Shown here: positions 46,201-54,653 of the stretch, piece by piece
How positions within the stretch are numbered: position 1 is the stretch's first letter
How the letters are laid out: each line of letters opens with the position of its first letter
Source: Bacteroidetes bacterium UKL13-3
GTDB lineage: Bacteria > Bacteroidota > Bacteroidia > UKL13-3
Assembly: GCA_001602415.1 (NCBI GenBank)
Contig: CP012155.1
Span: 310,001-374,000, forward strand
Length of the DNA: 64,000 bases
Reading direction: 5' to 3'
Program-made: the position numbers and the translations under genes
The notes under the pieces: model-generated
The model's input: the letters and a program-made list of their open reading frames with translations, nothing else
Databases searched by the model: none
What the model was told of the DNA's origin: nothing

Positions 46201-48838
46201 GTCCGATATCGGTATTGCCACCGAATGTTGGTTCTGCTGCACAATAAGGTAGTCTGATTGTTCTGTTTCCAAAAGCTGTTGTAACAGCGGGTATTTGTGA
46301 TGTTCCAGCAACTGTTAACTGAGTAATTTCTGCATCAATTACATTGAGCGCAGTAGCAGTTCCTTTGATGTCAAATGTTACCCAAAAATAGTTGGTATCA
46401 TTTAAAACCGACTGCAATCCGGCCAGACTAAAACCAAATGGAGCAGCTATTGCAGGAGCAAAAGGCACCGTAGCTCCAAACTGAGAGGTTGTTGCAAAGG
46501 TTTTATTGTTACCTGTATACCAAATTTTTATATTACTAATATCAGCCGTATCCGTTGTTCCATTTAAGTTTATGTTAATTGAGGAAACTAAAGCTGGCCC
46601 TCCTGTAGATGACATAATCACTCTTAATCCAATTACCTCACGGTTTGTTTCTTTTAAGTATACAGATGAAATAGTTGATTGAGTTACTTCCGAGCTTATA
46701 TACGTCATTGGGTTTAAAATAGTAATAGAACCGGAAGGATTTCCATTTGCAGGAACCAAACGAATACTACCAATACTTAAAGTATCCACACGAACATCTG
46801 CTAAATTTCCAGAAGTTGCTAATGCACTAATACTGTATGCTACCCAAAAATTATTGACTCCTTCCTTCAATAATTTTGAGCCGGTAACGGTAAAGCTGCC
46901 ACTTGGCGATGATACAGAACCGTATAATTCGTTGGTAGAATATGTTTTGCTTGAACCAGTATAAAACACCTTTGCTTCTGTTAAATTAGCTGAATTGGTG
47001 GTGCCAGCTGTATTGAGTAAGAGCGAGTTTAATGTAAGCGGTGAACCCAAAGAACCCGAAACATATACCTGAATATTCATAATGGCTTTGCTAGTATCGC
47101 CTGGTATCACATTCTGAATAACTTGTGTTGTTTTTACGGAATCTGCTGAAAACAAATAAGGCAACATATCTGCTTCATGCGCTCCTATATCAGGAAGAGT
47201 ACCTCCACCATTAATCGAACCGGCAGGCCCTGGACGAGCATTTCCATCAATATCTGTTGTTACAAATGTAGCTGCACCATTTGATTCAAGAGGTGATTTT
47301 ACACCTGCTTGCAAACGAAGGTTGTTTACTATTGAAATAAACGGAGGGTTGGTATAAAACGAATTAGTATCTTTTGTTGTAGCTGTTTTCCAGTCAGCAA
47401 GCGTTAAAAAGGAAGTGGCTCTTGTTGCACCTAGAGTTCGAGATACGCCACTCACCCAGTAACTATTTCTATCAACTTGCCCTGAATTAGTAAAAATAGC
47501 TACTGTGTCTAAGTACACATTTAAACATGCTTGTCCGGCTGCATCCGACTGGTTATTCACCAAGATATTGTTACGAAATTCATTTAAGGTTAAAACAGCA
47601 TTATTCAAGAATATACACGATGAAAAGTTATCTGGACCAGCACCTGCGTTGGGTTTATTTAGTACAATAGTATTGTGGTTTAGCCTCAAATTAGTTGTAC
47701 CCTTTGCACAATAAATTCCGCAATTTACAGAAGATGTTGGAATGCTAGAGGTATGGAAAGCCGTAATATCTTTTATGATATTGTTATAGATATTGATTGC
47801 ATCGTTGAGAGTAGTTTCCGAAATAATCACGCCATAAGCTCCAGAACCCAATGCAGGTTGAGCAATGTCATGAATGTAGTTATTTCTTAAAATTGCTCCA
47901 CTGTTTCCTGGTGCTAAGTTAACACCAGATACGTTGCTACTCCATCCAGTTGTGTAATCACCTCCTTGTATATCATTACCTTCTATAATTGCCGAACCAA
48001 CATTGGCAGTGAGTGCTGTATAGCCTAAATATATGCCACACAAACCAATATTTATATCAGATGAATCGTTTCCGAATTTGTTGTTACGAATAACCAAACT
48101 ATCCATAACATTGGTAGAGTGACCATAAGCATGAAAACCGTAAAGTGCTCTTTTAAACTCATTGTTTTCAACCAACCAATTATCATTGTCGGAAGCTTGA
48201 GTAGTTGCATTAAGGATAGCACCATTTGTTTGACCACTAGCTGTGATACAAAATCCTAATGTACCACTAGTTGCTGAATTACGGCCACCAATGAGAATAC
48301 AGTTTTTAATAACAACATTGCGGCAACCAGTTCCTCCCGCAGCTGCAGATGAACTAAAGCGTAATGCAGAGGTGCCTATACCACCAGCAGTTGAATTTAC
48401 TACCTGAAAGGTAAGATTTCTGCTACCTGGAGTAAACGGATCGTCTCCATCAATGGTGATATTATCAGCACCAATAAATTCGAGAATACCTCTACCCATT
48501 GTTGGAGAGGCGGCCGAGTTTACTACAACATTTCCAAGTGGTTTAATGATAACACTGCTATAACTTGCAGATCCTGAGCCAGATGCTACCAATTGATTTG
48601 GAGCTGGCTCTGTGGTGTTAGCAGTAACAGTAATAATAATATCACCTTGATGTGTACCAGCACTAATAGCTGCTAAGGCAGCATTTACAGTTTTGTAGAT
48701 AGTAGGAGCCGTAGTTCCAGCTGTTGCTGTAAGGGTTACCTGAGCGTTTGTTTGGTAAACCCCAATGCACCCCATAAGCACTAAAACAGCCAATTTTTGG
48801 TTGATAAAACTGCTGATTGATTGTAGTTGTTTTTTCAT
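40238..48838 (-). CDS. Giant secreted adhesin-like protein, T9SS type A cargo
   Basis: A 2866-residue protein. Order: signal peptide (about 1-33, ending QTNAQ); a parallel-beta-helix-like region of about 60-560 with many N-x-I/V repeats (VIRNNKFGNDSSDINIGLCG); then alternating BNR-associated N-terminal-type beta domains (about eight; e.g. ISNIKIWYTGNNKTFATTSQ) and four GEVED domains (VYVDWNDDGDFLDAGEAVYI ... FAGEVEDYVINI, and FVGETEDY, WGETEDY in later copies); a further beta region; and a type A T9SS sorting domain at the end (AFPNPYNSSYNVVFN to VIKLVKN). A 470-residue unit is duplicated almost exactly. No catalytic motif is visible, so it is probably a surface adhesin or matrix protein. It is long and uninterrupted, which suggests it is under selection. 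A strong hairpin ends it. Confidence 0.88.
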   Translation of the reverse strand: MKKQLQSISSFINQKLAVLVLMGCIGVYQTNAQVTLTATAGTTAPTIYKTVNAALAAISAGTHQGDIIITVTANTTEPAPNQLVASGSGSASYSSVIIKPLGNVVVNSAASPTMGRGILEFIGADNITIDGDDPFTPGSRNLTFQVVNSTAGGIGTSALRFSSSAAAGGTGCRNVVIKNCILIGGRNSATSGTLGFCITASGQTNGAILNATTQASDNDNWLVENNEFKRALYGFHAYGHSTNVMDSLVIRNNKFGNDSSDINIGLCGIYLGYTALTANVGSAIIEGNDIQGGDYTTGWSSNVSGVNLAPGNSGAILRNNYIHDIAQPALGSGAYGVIISETTLNDAINIYNNIIKDITAFHTSSIPTSSVNCGIYCAKGTTNLRLNHNTIVLNKPNAGAGPDNFSSCIFLNNAVLTLNEFRNNILVNNQSDAAGQACLNVYLDTVAIFTNSGQVDRNSYWVSGVSRTLGATRATSFLTLADWKTATTKDTNSFYTNPPFISIVNNLRLQAGVKSPLESNGAATFVTTDIDGNARPGPAGSINGGGTLPDIGAHEADMLPYLFSADSVKTTQVIQNVIPGDTSKAIMNIQVYVSGSLGSPLTLNSLLLNTAGTTNSANLTEAKVFYTGSSKTYSTNELYGSVSSPSGSFTVTGSKLLKEGVNNFWVAYSISALATSGNLADVRVDTLSIGSIRLVPANGNPSGSITILNPMTYISSEVTQSTISSVYLKETNREVIGLRVIMSSTGGPALVSSININLNGTTDTADISNIKIWYTGNNKTFATTSQFGATVPFAPAIAAPFGFSLAGLQSVLNDTNYFWVTFDIKGTATALNVIDAEITQLTVAGTSQIPAVTTAFGNRTIRLPYCAAEPTFGGNTDIGRVQLLDELNNAIFSNGSAQPIINNPAATGTYSNFTNLPPANLLRSSTYSIAVDQIISGGVFFEAGLTVYVDWNDDGDFLDAGEAVYILPNRTGPTGTTDVTSLQGSFRVPCNAVLGNVRMRVILEEFGSATASCGTSFFAGEVEDYVINIVDNPIVFKHIGTQQQTGVVAVGATNRPIMRIPVRVDGCGTAVLTQVKMSTTGSTSVANIVSAKLYRTVGNTFNTTDLRQTIPSPSGSFTFTLTDTLAITNDTINYWLAYDVSTSAVVNNLLDAVLDSMEILGSYRVPANGNPSGSITISNPMTYISSEVTQSTISNVYLNETNREVIGLRVIMSSAGAPALVSSININLNGTTDTADISNIKIWYTGNNKTFATTSQFGATVPFAPAIAAPFGFSLAGLQSVLNDTNYFWVTFDIKGTATALNVIDAEITQLTVAGTSQIPAVTTAFGNRTIRLPYCAAEPTFGSDTDIGRVQLLDNMNNAIFSNGSAQPILNNPAATGTYSNFTNLPPANLLRSSTYSIAVDQIISGGFFVEAGLTVYVDWNDDGDFWDAGEAVYILPNRTGPTGTTDVTSLQGSFRVPCNAVLGNVRMRVILEESGSATASCGTSFFAGEVEDYVINIVDNPIVFKHIGTQQQTGVVAVGATNRPIMRIPVRVDGCGTAVLTQVKMSTTGSTSVANIVSAKLYRTVGNTFNTTDLRQTIPSPSGSFTFTLTDTLAITNDTINYWLAYDVSTSAVVNNLLDAVLDSMEILGSYRVPANGNPSGSITILNPMTFVSATTTQIDVSRVAQNSTDNNIISIEVLTSATGAPIDATQFTVNLNGTPDTANISNIKIWYTGSSNTFAANTQFGATVPFAPATTAPFSLTISGNQGLVNGTNYFWLTYDIKQFATLGGIVDGECTGLTIDGTPQIPIVTAPSGNREIRPPYCSSSASFNFDSEILNVTIGSLNNTSNCSIAAPGAGSSLRQYSNFTILPAPNLVSGSTVPFSVHTATCNSNTSGMLGIWIDFNQNGSFLDAGEQVYMSATPFGLGFFATGNITIPCGSSIGRTGMRVIISETNTSILPCGTYFVGETEDYMVNILPGSLVFNSVGAVQQTGAVDKGTLDVPITRIPLRVDGCDSAVLTEIRMSTTGTTNASDISSAKLYRTINSTFNTADLLQTVSSPSGQFTFVLTDTLLVQNDTINYWLAYDVSTSASYGNFIDATLDSINVLGTYRLPANGNPFGKVQIAPPMTFVSATSTQAARNKVIKGTINNQIIGMQVVMSDTGSTSGLTQINFNLDGTVDTADIENIRVWYTGNSNVFATTTQFGTTVPFAPATSYPFAITLTGTQLLRNGTNYFWVTYDIKKTATTTNIVDAEFTGLIVSGGTQTPTITAPIGFREIMDPYCIPTLLGCAGDFISQVTTIGAAVNINNATSCNGNINGYIQYENITPAATIGATFTVQVRADGRTNGLGIWIDYNNDGIFSSSEFVFSAAPSLSTLQTGTITIPVTATVGLTRMRVRAMFNYTPLAADACLPINWGETEDYNFNILPLPPPTTYTWNQTSPASYTVGSNWTPARNTLYVNDILVFNTGSSITVTNVPTQTISKLVVNNNTRVTLNTTSIANLTIADSLNLISGTIVAGTNITPIVGRSATATGVITGAGGVEGNLTRWIAAATRSYTFPLVKGANRRSATINYTTAPTGGELNLSYVNGAPFTGGLPLVDGALLLDSISKDGIWRLSYPTLLSPGTFNITINADNIGGVTNYATTALVSRSNPIAPWTAFGAQVITSGSNTAMVLSRTGLTLSNIEIGIAGTSVNPLPVSLTSFTGTATGIDGILNWSTSTETNNQGFQVERSKDGRSFESTGYFVKGVGNSRIVKNYSLLDVNAFAKADVIYYRLKQVDVDGKFTYSQVIKVSTLASAVKGLLAFPNPYNSSYNVVFNAATEGTAIIEMTDIQGRIITRQTSVVTIGENEIPVNNASAVNAGFYFVRLTKDGETTVIKLVKN
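43886..46705 (-). repeat. 1410-bp tandem duplication inside the giant gene
   Basis: Positions 43886-45295 and 45296-46705 are near-identical direct copies; markers such as CATTGGGTTT recur at exactly 1410-bp spacing (43886, 45296, 46706). The unit encodes 470 residues: one BNR-N-type domain, one GEVED domain and a second BNR-N-type domain. By eye about 14 residues differ. Beyond 43886 a more diverged third copy and a partial fourth follow. Confidence 0.9.
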
Positions 48839-49182
48839 GTTATATAATTATGATGTTGTTATGTAATTTTTTAAAAGGCTATAATTTGAGATTAATTTTC
48901 TACATTTTCCGTTGTGTTAAAAATCAGAAAAGGAGGCATAGAGAACAATTCGTTACATAATTTAGCATTCGAATAAAAAGCGAGAAAAGGCGGCTAAATG
49001 TGCCAGTGCATATGGCATTAATATTTTCCGAGTGCTCCTTATACATAATTTTTATCAATTTGCGTATTTATTTCAAAACGCTAAATTATAAATTTTATCA
49101 TGAAAATATTTTTTTTTTGATGTATATCCCCAAATATACCTAACCGCAGATAGGATGCGGATTGGGGATTTAGATTTGTGGT
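48839..49182. other. Upstream region of the giant gene
   Basis: About 344 bp without a supported gene between the giant gene and the IS1595 remnant. It is very AT-rich with a run of nine T near 49110. I see no convincing TTTG/TAnnTTTG pair on the minus strand. The left end of the IS1595-like remnant should lie in its last about 60 bp. Confidence 0.4.
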
Positions 49183-49740
49183 ATGAAAATACTACAATTT
49201 AAACAAGATTTTCCAGATGAGGCAAGCTGCCGCGAGCATTTCCGAAACCAACAAGAGACGGAAGGGGTTAAATGTAAAAAGTGCGGAAGCACCAATCATT
49301 ATTGGCTTCGCTACAAGTACCAATGATAATGTAAAACTTTTTCGTTTAGAACAACATTACGCAGTGGAACTGTGATGGAGCATTCAAAAATGTCCTTTCA
49401 AAAATGGTACGAAACCATGGCTTTTATGAGTTCTACCAAAAAAGGTACGTCAGCCAAGGAGCTACAAAAACAAATTGACCATAAACGCTATGCAAGTGTT
49501 TGGCTGTTGATGCATAAAGTTCGCAAGGCTATGGGAAATAGAGATGATACATAGGGCTTAACTGGCATGTTAGAAATGGACGAGGGCCATTTTGAAGTAG
49601 CAACCAAACAGGGCATTAAATTAAAAGGAGGCAAAGGGAGTCAAAAGCAACAAAACGTGGCAGTGTTAGCAGAATCAATACCTTTGGAGGATTTAGACAC
49701 AAGTAAAAAATCAAGTCATTGCAGATACTTTCGCGTTAAT
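49183..49740 (+). pseudogene. IS1595-family transposase remnant
   Basis: Pieces in changing frames and with in-frame stops read MKILQFKQDFPDEASCREHF, VKCKKCGSTNHYWLRYKYQ (zinc ribbon), HSKMSFQKWYETMAFMSSTK then GTSAKELQKQI, and LEMDEGHFEVAT (the first catalytic Asp-containing strand). The usual C-terminal half is missing after SSHCRYF, at about 49740, where a dispersed repeat begins. At least two stop codons, near 49326 and 49553, plus the 3' truncation make it non-functional. Confidence 0.8.
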
Positions 49741-49745
49741 AAAAT

Positions 49746-49769
49746 TTATCTGTGCTAATCAGTGGCGAT
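49746..49769. repeat. Dispersed 24-bp repeat, copy 2
   Basis: Identical over 24 bp to 39349-39372 and in the same orientation. It begins just where the IS1595 transposase remnant loses similarity to its family. Confidence 0.75.
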
Positions 49770-49830
49770 TGATTTTTTCCGCAGAATTACAATGATTAGG
49801 AATATCGTTTAGCTGGTATTTATCCGATGC

Positions 49831-50577
49831 TTACAAGCTGTTATTTAATAGAGGTAGCGAACAGATATGTTGATAATTCAAACTTTTAATGGAATCCTCA
49901 AGCACGGGCATGTGCCGCATTCCGTGCGTATCCGAGCCAAGCATACTCACCATTTTATGTTCGATGAGGTATTCGGCCGCTTTTTGTACTTGTGGTGAGT
50001 AGTAGCCAATAAGTGAATTGATATTTACTTGAAACAACAATTCGGTATCCCATAACTCATGATACTTTTTCGGGTTCATTCCAAAGTAAACATAACGTTC
50101 TGGATGAGCCAATACAGGAGTATATCCGTTAATGCGCAACGCAAAAATAATTTCAGTAAGATTGGGAGATGGCTCCATAAAAGGCATTTCGATCAATACG
50201 TGATTCCTTCCAAATGGTAGGATGTTACCACTGTCAATTTTTTCAAGCAGTGCATCATCTACCATGTATTCCGCTGATGCGTGTAGCTCAATCGGGATAT
50301 TTTCTGTTAGGAGTGCGCTTTTAATTTCTTCAAGCAACGGTAAAATATTATGAGCACTGTTTTGGTAATAATCGCCCATAATATGAGGCGTGGTTATAAC
50401 CTTTTTGTAGCCAAGAGAACTCAAATGTTTGAGTACATCTAAACTCTCTTCTATCGTTTGCACACCATCATCAATTCCAGGGAGAAGATGAGAATGTAGA
50501 TCTGTGGTAATCGGGTTAACGAATGATTCGTCTGCCAGTTTTGGTTTTTTACTGAATAAACGATCAATAAGTTTCAT
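49831..50577 (-). CDS. CpsB/YwqE-type protein tyrosine phosphatase (PHP domain)
   Basis: A 248-residue PHP-fold metal enzyme that removes phosphate from tyrosine in capsule-regulating kinases. The metal site is visible: TDLHSHLLPGIDDGVQTIEE (residues about 24-43), ITTPHIMGDYY, VLAHPERYVYF and MLGSDTHGMRHMP. The ATG at 50577 (MKLIDRLFSKK) is preferred over an upstream frame extension to 50616, which would overlap the sugar isomerase gene. It starts 1 bp after that gene's stop. The partner kinase (Wzc-like) is not in the window. Confidence 0.83.
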   Translation of the reverse strand: MKLIDRLFSKKPKLADESFVNPITTDLHSHLLPGIDDGVQTIEESLDVLKHLSSLGYKKVITTPHIMGDYYQNSAHNILPLLEEIKSALLTENIPIELHASAEYMVDDALLEKIDSGNILPFGRNHVLIEMPFMEPSPNLTEIIFALRINGYTPVLAHPERYVYFGMNPKKYHELWDTELLFQVNINSLIGYYSPQVQKAAEYLIEHKMVSMLGSDTHGMRHMPVLEDSIKSLNYQHICSLPLLNNSL

Positions 50578-50578
50578 G

Positions 50579-51559
50579 TTAATGTATTTGTTCCAAAAAC
50601 GCTTTGAGTGAGGCAATATTCGGCACGTTTAATGAGTCTACCTTGCGGTGGTCAGCTACATAAATCGAAACCCAATCAAGTAGATAAATCATTTCATATA
50701 CAGATTGGATACTAAAATTATCCATTGTTAAATTTACCACTTTGTGATTTTCTACAGAAAGTAAGTTGCCAATAAATTCAAATCGTGAGGATACACGGTC
50801 GTTTTGCAATGAATCTATTAAAAAGAATACGGTATCCAATGTTCCGTAGTATGATTCAATCACGTTATGGTTCATCTCCGGCAATACATGCTGAAAACAC
50901 TCATGTTTAGCATTTTCCTGCACTTGTTGCGCAAAACGAATACCTACCGATTCCATCGGACCATCTGTTAAAACAACAAATTTTGATTTTGTTTTTGATT
51001 TGATGGCTTCAAAAATATCTTGAGCACTTTGCTCAAATGAAGCAGATGTTGCAAAGGTTTCAACCAAGTGTTTAAGTTCAGCTTGTATATCGCGTTCAAT
51101 TAACTCAGCAAAAATTTTGATTAACAACGTGAGCGAAAATCCCAATGCCATACGGGGTTGAAATCCTGCTTCTACTTGCAAAAAGTATTGACCATCGGCC
51201 AATGCTAATTCTTTTAATTTTCCTCCTGTTGAGAGGGTTAACATTTTACTACCACGTTTTTTTACTTCATCATACATGGTAAGCGTTTCTTCGGTATTGC
51301 CCGAGTAGGAAGCTAATATTACCAACGACTTTTCGTTTACATAAGCCGGTAAGGTATAATCTGCAATGGTTTCAACAGGAATGGGCATTTCGTGAGCAAA
51401 CAAACTTTTTACTATACGGCCCCCAATACCCGATCCTCCTAAACCGCCAATTACAATATTATTGAATTGATTGGCTTTTAAGCCGTGGTTTGTATAATGA
51501 TCAATAGCGTACTGAATTTGGTAGCTAAATTTTTTGAGTGCTTCGTGTTGCGGATTCAT
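50579..51559 (-). CDS. Bifunctional phosphoglucose/phosphomannose isomerase
   Basis: A 326-residue SIS-domain enzyme interconverting fructose-6-phosphate with glucose-6-phosphate and mannose-6-phosphate. Sugar-phosphate binding segments are GGLGGSGIGGRIVKSL, ILASYSGNTEETLTMYDEV and MLTLSTGGKLKE; the C-terminal PMI-type domain has VLPEMNHNVIESYYG with the catalytic Glu and His. The reading frame extends to a TTG at 51595, but the ATG at 51559 (MNPQHEALKKF) is the better start. It lies in the second sugar cluster and would supply hexose phosphates to RmlA and GalE. Confidence 0.85.
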   Translation of the reverse strand: MNPQHEALKKFSYQIQYAIDHYTNHGLKANQFNNIVIGGLGGSGIGGRIVKSLFAHEMPIPVETIADYTLPAYVNEKSLVILASYSGNTEETLTMYDEVKKRGSKMLTLSTGGKLKELALADGQYFLQVEAGFQPRMALGFSLTLLIKIFAELIERDIQAELKHLVETFATSASFEQSAQDIFEAIKSKTKSKFVVLTDGPMESVGIRFAQQVQENAKHECFQHVLPEMNHNVIESYYGTLDTVFFLIDSLQNDRVSSRFEFIGNLLSVENHKVVNLTMDNFSIQSVYEMIYLLDWVSIYVADHRKVDSLNVPNIASLKAFLEQIH

Positions 51560-51635
51560 AAGTGTATTTTGTACAATTAGTGTTTGTTTGTTCAAATATC
51601 TGTTTTCACATTTACATTTGAAACTTTTGTTTGTG

Positions 51636-52496
51636 TTATTTTATCAGTCCCATTAAGTATGCGCCATAACCACTTTTCAATAGTTTAGACGCTTCTACTT
51701 TTAACTGTTCTTTGTTAATCCAACCATTTTTATAGGCTATCTCTTCAATGCAACCAACTTTTAAACCTTGTCGTTCTTCCAGTACCTGAACAAATTGACC
51801 TGCTTGCATTAATGATGCAAATGTGCCTGTATCAAGCCAAGCTGTTCCTCGTTTTAAAACGCCAACTTTTAGTTTTTTACGTTCTAAATACACTCGGTTT
51901 ACATCGGTAATTTCTAGTTCTCCGCGTGGTGAAGGTTTAATATTTTTGGCAATATCTACAACTTCATTATCGTAAAAATATAAACCCGGTACAGCGTAAT
52001 TTGATTTAGGTTGAGTCGGTTTTTCTTCTATACTCAACGCGTTCATATTTTCGTCAAACTCAACAACACCATAACGTTCAGGGTCGCTAACGTGATATGC
52101 AAATACAACACCTCCATCTGGATTATTGTTTTCTTGCAACAACTGACTTAGTCCTGCACTGAAGAAAATATTATCGCCTAGCACCAATGCTACTTTATCG
52201 TTTCCAATAAATTTCTCGCCAATAATAAACGCTTGAGCAAGCCCATCAGGACTTGGTTGTTCAGCATATTCAAACCTGCATCCTACTTGACTACCGTCAC
52301 CTAATAATTTTTTAAACCCAGGTAAATCATGTGGGGTAGAGATAATCAATACCTCACGAATACCTGCCAACATCAGAACCGAGAGTGGATAGTAAATCAT
52401 AGGTTTATCGTAAACAGGCATTAACTGTTTGCTTACTGCAAGTGTTAAGGGATGCAAGCGTGTGCCGCTTCCTCCGGCTAAAATAATTCCTTTCAT
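51636..52496 (-). CDS. rfbA: Glucose-1-phosphate thymidylyltransferase
   Basis: A 286-residue RmlA that makes dTDP-glucose. The signature [20 protein letters not shown] opens the protein; [38 protein letters not shown] and [16 protein letters not shown] are further conserved segments. Length is normal. It sits 14 bp downstream of rmlB, together giving dTDP-4-keto-6-deoxyglucose; rmlC and rmlD are not in the window. Confidence 0.95.
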   Translation of the reverse strand: MKGIILAGGSGTRLHPLTLAVSKQLMPVYDKPMIYYPLSVLMLAGIREVLIISTPHDLPGFKKLLGDGSQVGCRFEYAEQPSPDGLAQAFIIGEKFIGNDKVALVLGDNIFFSAGLSQLLQENNNPDGGVVFAYHVSDPERYGVVEFDENMNALSIEEKPTQPKSNYAVPGLYFYDNEVVDIAKNIKPSPRGELEITDVNRVYLERKKLKVGVLKRGTAWLDTGTFASLMQAGQFVQVLEERQGLKVGCIEEIAYKNGWINKEQLKVEASKLLKSGYGAYLMGLIK

Positions 52497-52510
52497 GTGT
52501 GAGTAGTTGG

Positions 52511-53569
52511 TTATCGTTTATCGTACATTGAGTCATAATATTTGGCATATTCGCCACTGGTTACCTCATCCATCCATTGTTGGTTTTCCATGTACCAGTT
52601 AATTGTTTTTTCAATGCCTTCTTCGAATTGTAAGGATGGCTTCCAACCCAATTCGTTCATTATTTTATTGGCATCAATAGCATAACGCAAATCATGTCCG
52701 GCACGGTCGGTTACATATGTAATTAGTTTTTCAGATTCTCCTGCCGGGCGACCTAAAATACGGTCCATTGTTTTGCAAATTACTTTAATCAAATCAATAT
52801 TGGTCCACTCGTTAAACCCTCCAATATTGTAGGTTTCTCCTACTTTTCCTTTGTGGAAAACATCATCAATTGCACGCGCATGATCTACAACATACAACCA
52901 ATCGCGCACGTTTTCTCCTTTACCGTAAACCGGTAGCGGTTTGTTGTTACGTATGTTGTTGATGAAGAGTGGAACCAATTTTTCAGGAAACTGATTCGGC
53001 CCGTAATTGTTGGAGCAGTTACTTAATACCACACGGATTTTGTAAGTATTGTGATAAGCTCTCACAAAATGATCACTTGCTGCTTTACTCGCGCTGTATG
53101 GTGATTGCGGATCGTAAGATGTTGTTTCCAAAAAGAATCCGCCATCGTGCAAACTTCCGTATACTTCATCAGTAGAAACATGGTAAAACAACTTATCGGC
53201 CATATTATCTTTCCAACATGTTTTAGCTGCATTTAGCAAGTTAACCGTTCCTACCACATTGGTCATTACAAAATCCATAGGGTTGGTAATGCTTCTGTCT
53301 ACATGGCTCTCGGCTGCAAGGTGTATAACATCGGTAAATTGATGTTTATCAAACAATCCGTTTATCGCTGCTGCATCTACTAAATCAGCTTTAATAAAAT
53401 GATAATTAGGTGACTTTTCAATATCAGTGATGTTTTTAAGGTTACCGGCATACGTTAATTTATCAAGGTTGTAAATTTCGTATTCAGGGTATTTGTTAAC
53501 GAAAAGTCGAACCACGTGGGATCCAATGAATCCTGCACCTCCAGTAATGAGTATTTTTTTCTTTGACAT
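52511..53569 (-). CDS. rfbB: dTDP-glucose 4,6-dehydratase
   Basis: A 352-residue short-chain dehydrogenase (RmlB). The NAD motif [14 protein letters not shown] is at the N-terminus; [11 protein letters not shown] and [20 protein letters not shown] give the catalytic Asp-Glu and Tyr-x3-Lys. It converts dTDP-glucose to the 4-keto-6-deoxy sugar. Co-directional with rfbA (14 bp gap) and galE (25 bp gap). Confidence 0.95.
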   Translation of the reverse strand: MSKKKILITGGAGFIGSHVVRLFVNKYPEYEIYNLDKLTYAGNLKNITDIEKSPNYHFIKADLVDAAAINGLFDKHQFTDVIHLAAESHVDRSITNPMDFVMTNVVGTVNLLNAAKTCWKDNMADKLFYHVSTDEVYGSLHDGGFFLETTSYDPQSPYSASKAASDHFVRAYHNTYKIRVVLSNCSNNYGPNQFPEKLVPLFINNIRNNKPLPVYGKGENVRDWLYVVDHARAIDDVFHKGKVGETYNIGGFNEWTNIDLIKVICKTMDRILGRPAGESEKLITYVTDRAGHDLRYAIDANKIMNELGWKPSLQFEEGIEKTINWYMENQQWMDEVTSGEYAKYYDSMYDKR

Positions 53570-53594
53570 ATTTTAATTCTTGTTCTTAGGTTGT

Positions 53595-54602
53595 TTATTG
53601 GCTGAGGTGTTGTTCCCATTTCCAGGCAGTTTCAAGCGCATTTTCGAGTGAGCGTTCGGCCTTCCAGCCTAATTCATTAATGGCCTTTTCGCACGATGCA
53701 AAAATTTGTACAACGTCTCCTTGTCTTCTTGGTCCAATGGTATACGTTAAGGGTTGATTGCTTACTTTTTCAAATGTTTGTATAACCTCCAAAACGCTGT
53801 TTCCGTTTCCTGTTCCGATATTAAATACAGCATAATTGTTTGAAGAACGAAATGCGATTGCTTTTACGTGTGCCTTTGCCAAATCTACTACGTGAATATA
53901 ATCGCGGATGCAGGTTCCATCAGGGGTTGGATAATCATTTCCGTGAACAGTTAATGATTGGTGTTTTCCGATGGCGGCTTGGGTAATAAAAGGCACCAAA
54001 TTATTGGGAACACCCATTGGTAGTTCTCCTATTAATGCCGAATCATGCGCTCCAATGGGGTTGAAATAGCGCAACGAAACAATATTGATAGGAGATGCTT
54101 TTGCGCAGTCTTGTAGCAATTCCTCGCAAATCTTTTTGGTGTTTCCGTATGGTGAGTTTGCTTTTACCACAGGTGAATTTTCGGTTATAGGTAATGCATT
54201 GGCTTCTACATTTCCATACACAGTGCATGAGGAGGAGAATACCAAGTTGTGAATGTTAAACTCTGCCATGGTTTGGAGCAAATTAACCGTTCCTCCAACA
54301 TTGTTTTCGTAGTAGGCCAAAGGTTTCAAAACAGATTCTCCCACAGCTTTGTATGCTGCAAAATGAATCACAGCTTCAATACCACTGTGTTTGGTAAACA
54401 CTGCTTTTAGTTCTTCTTTGTTGCGGATATCTGCTTGTTCAAACACAACGGGTTTACCTGTAATCTTTGCAATATTATCGAGCACACTTCTGCTCGAGTT
54501 CTCAAAATTATCGATAGCAACAACATCATGTCCTGCCAATTGTAATTCAACAACGGTATGTGAGCCGATAAAACCTGTTCCTCCTGTAACTAATACTTTC
54601 AT
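53595..54602 (-). CDS. galE: UDP-glucose 4-epimerase
   Basis: A 335-residue epimerase with the NAD motif VTGGTGFIGSHTVVELQLAG, the VFSSSCTVYG strand, Tyr-x3-Lys in NSPYGNTKKICEE, and RDYIHVVDLAKAHVKA near residue 235. It interconverts UDP-glucose and UDP-galactose (or the N-acetyl forms). Full length. It lies at the start of the second sugar cluster; 51 bp separate it from purM, which is probably transcribed on the same messenger. Confidence 0.93.
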   Translation of the reverse strand: MKVLVTGGTGFIGSHTVVELQLAGHDVVAIDNFENSSRSVLDNIAKITGKPVVFEQADIRNKEELKAVFTKHSGIEAVIHFAAYKAVGESVLKPLAYYENNVGGTVNLLQTMAEFNIHNLVFSSSCTVYGNVEANALPITENSPVVKANSPYGNTKKICEELLQDCAKASPINIVSLRYFNPIGAHDSALIGELPMGVPNNLVPFITQAAIGKHQSLTVHGNDYPTPDGTCIRDYIHVVDLAKAHVKAIAFRSSNNYAVFNIGTGNGNSVLEVIQTFEKVSNQPLTYTIGPRRQGDVVQIFASCEKAINELGWKAERSLENALETAWKWEQHLSQ

Positions 54603-54653
54603 TGGGTGTTAAATGGGTTGCAAAATAATAATTTATGACGAATATGATAGTGT

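Noticed and set aside
43886-46705. CRISPR-like or satellite array
   Set aside because: The repeat unit is 1410 bp and in frame with a gene; there are no short repeats with spacers.
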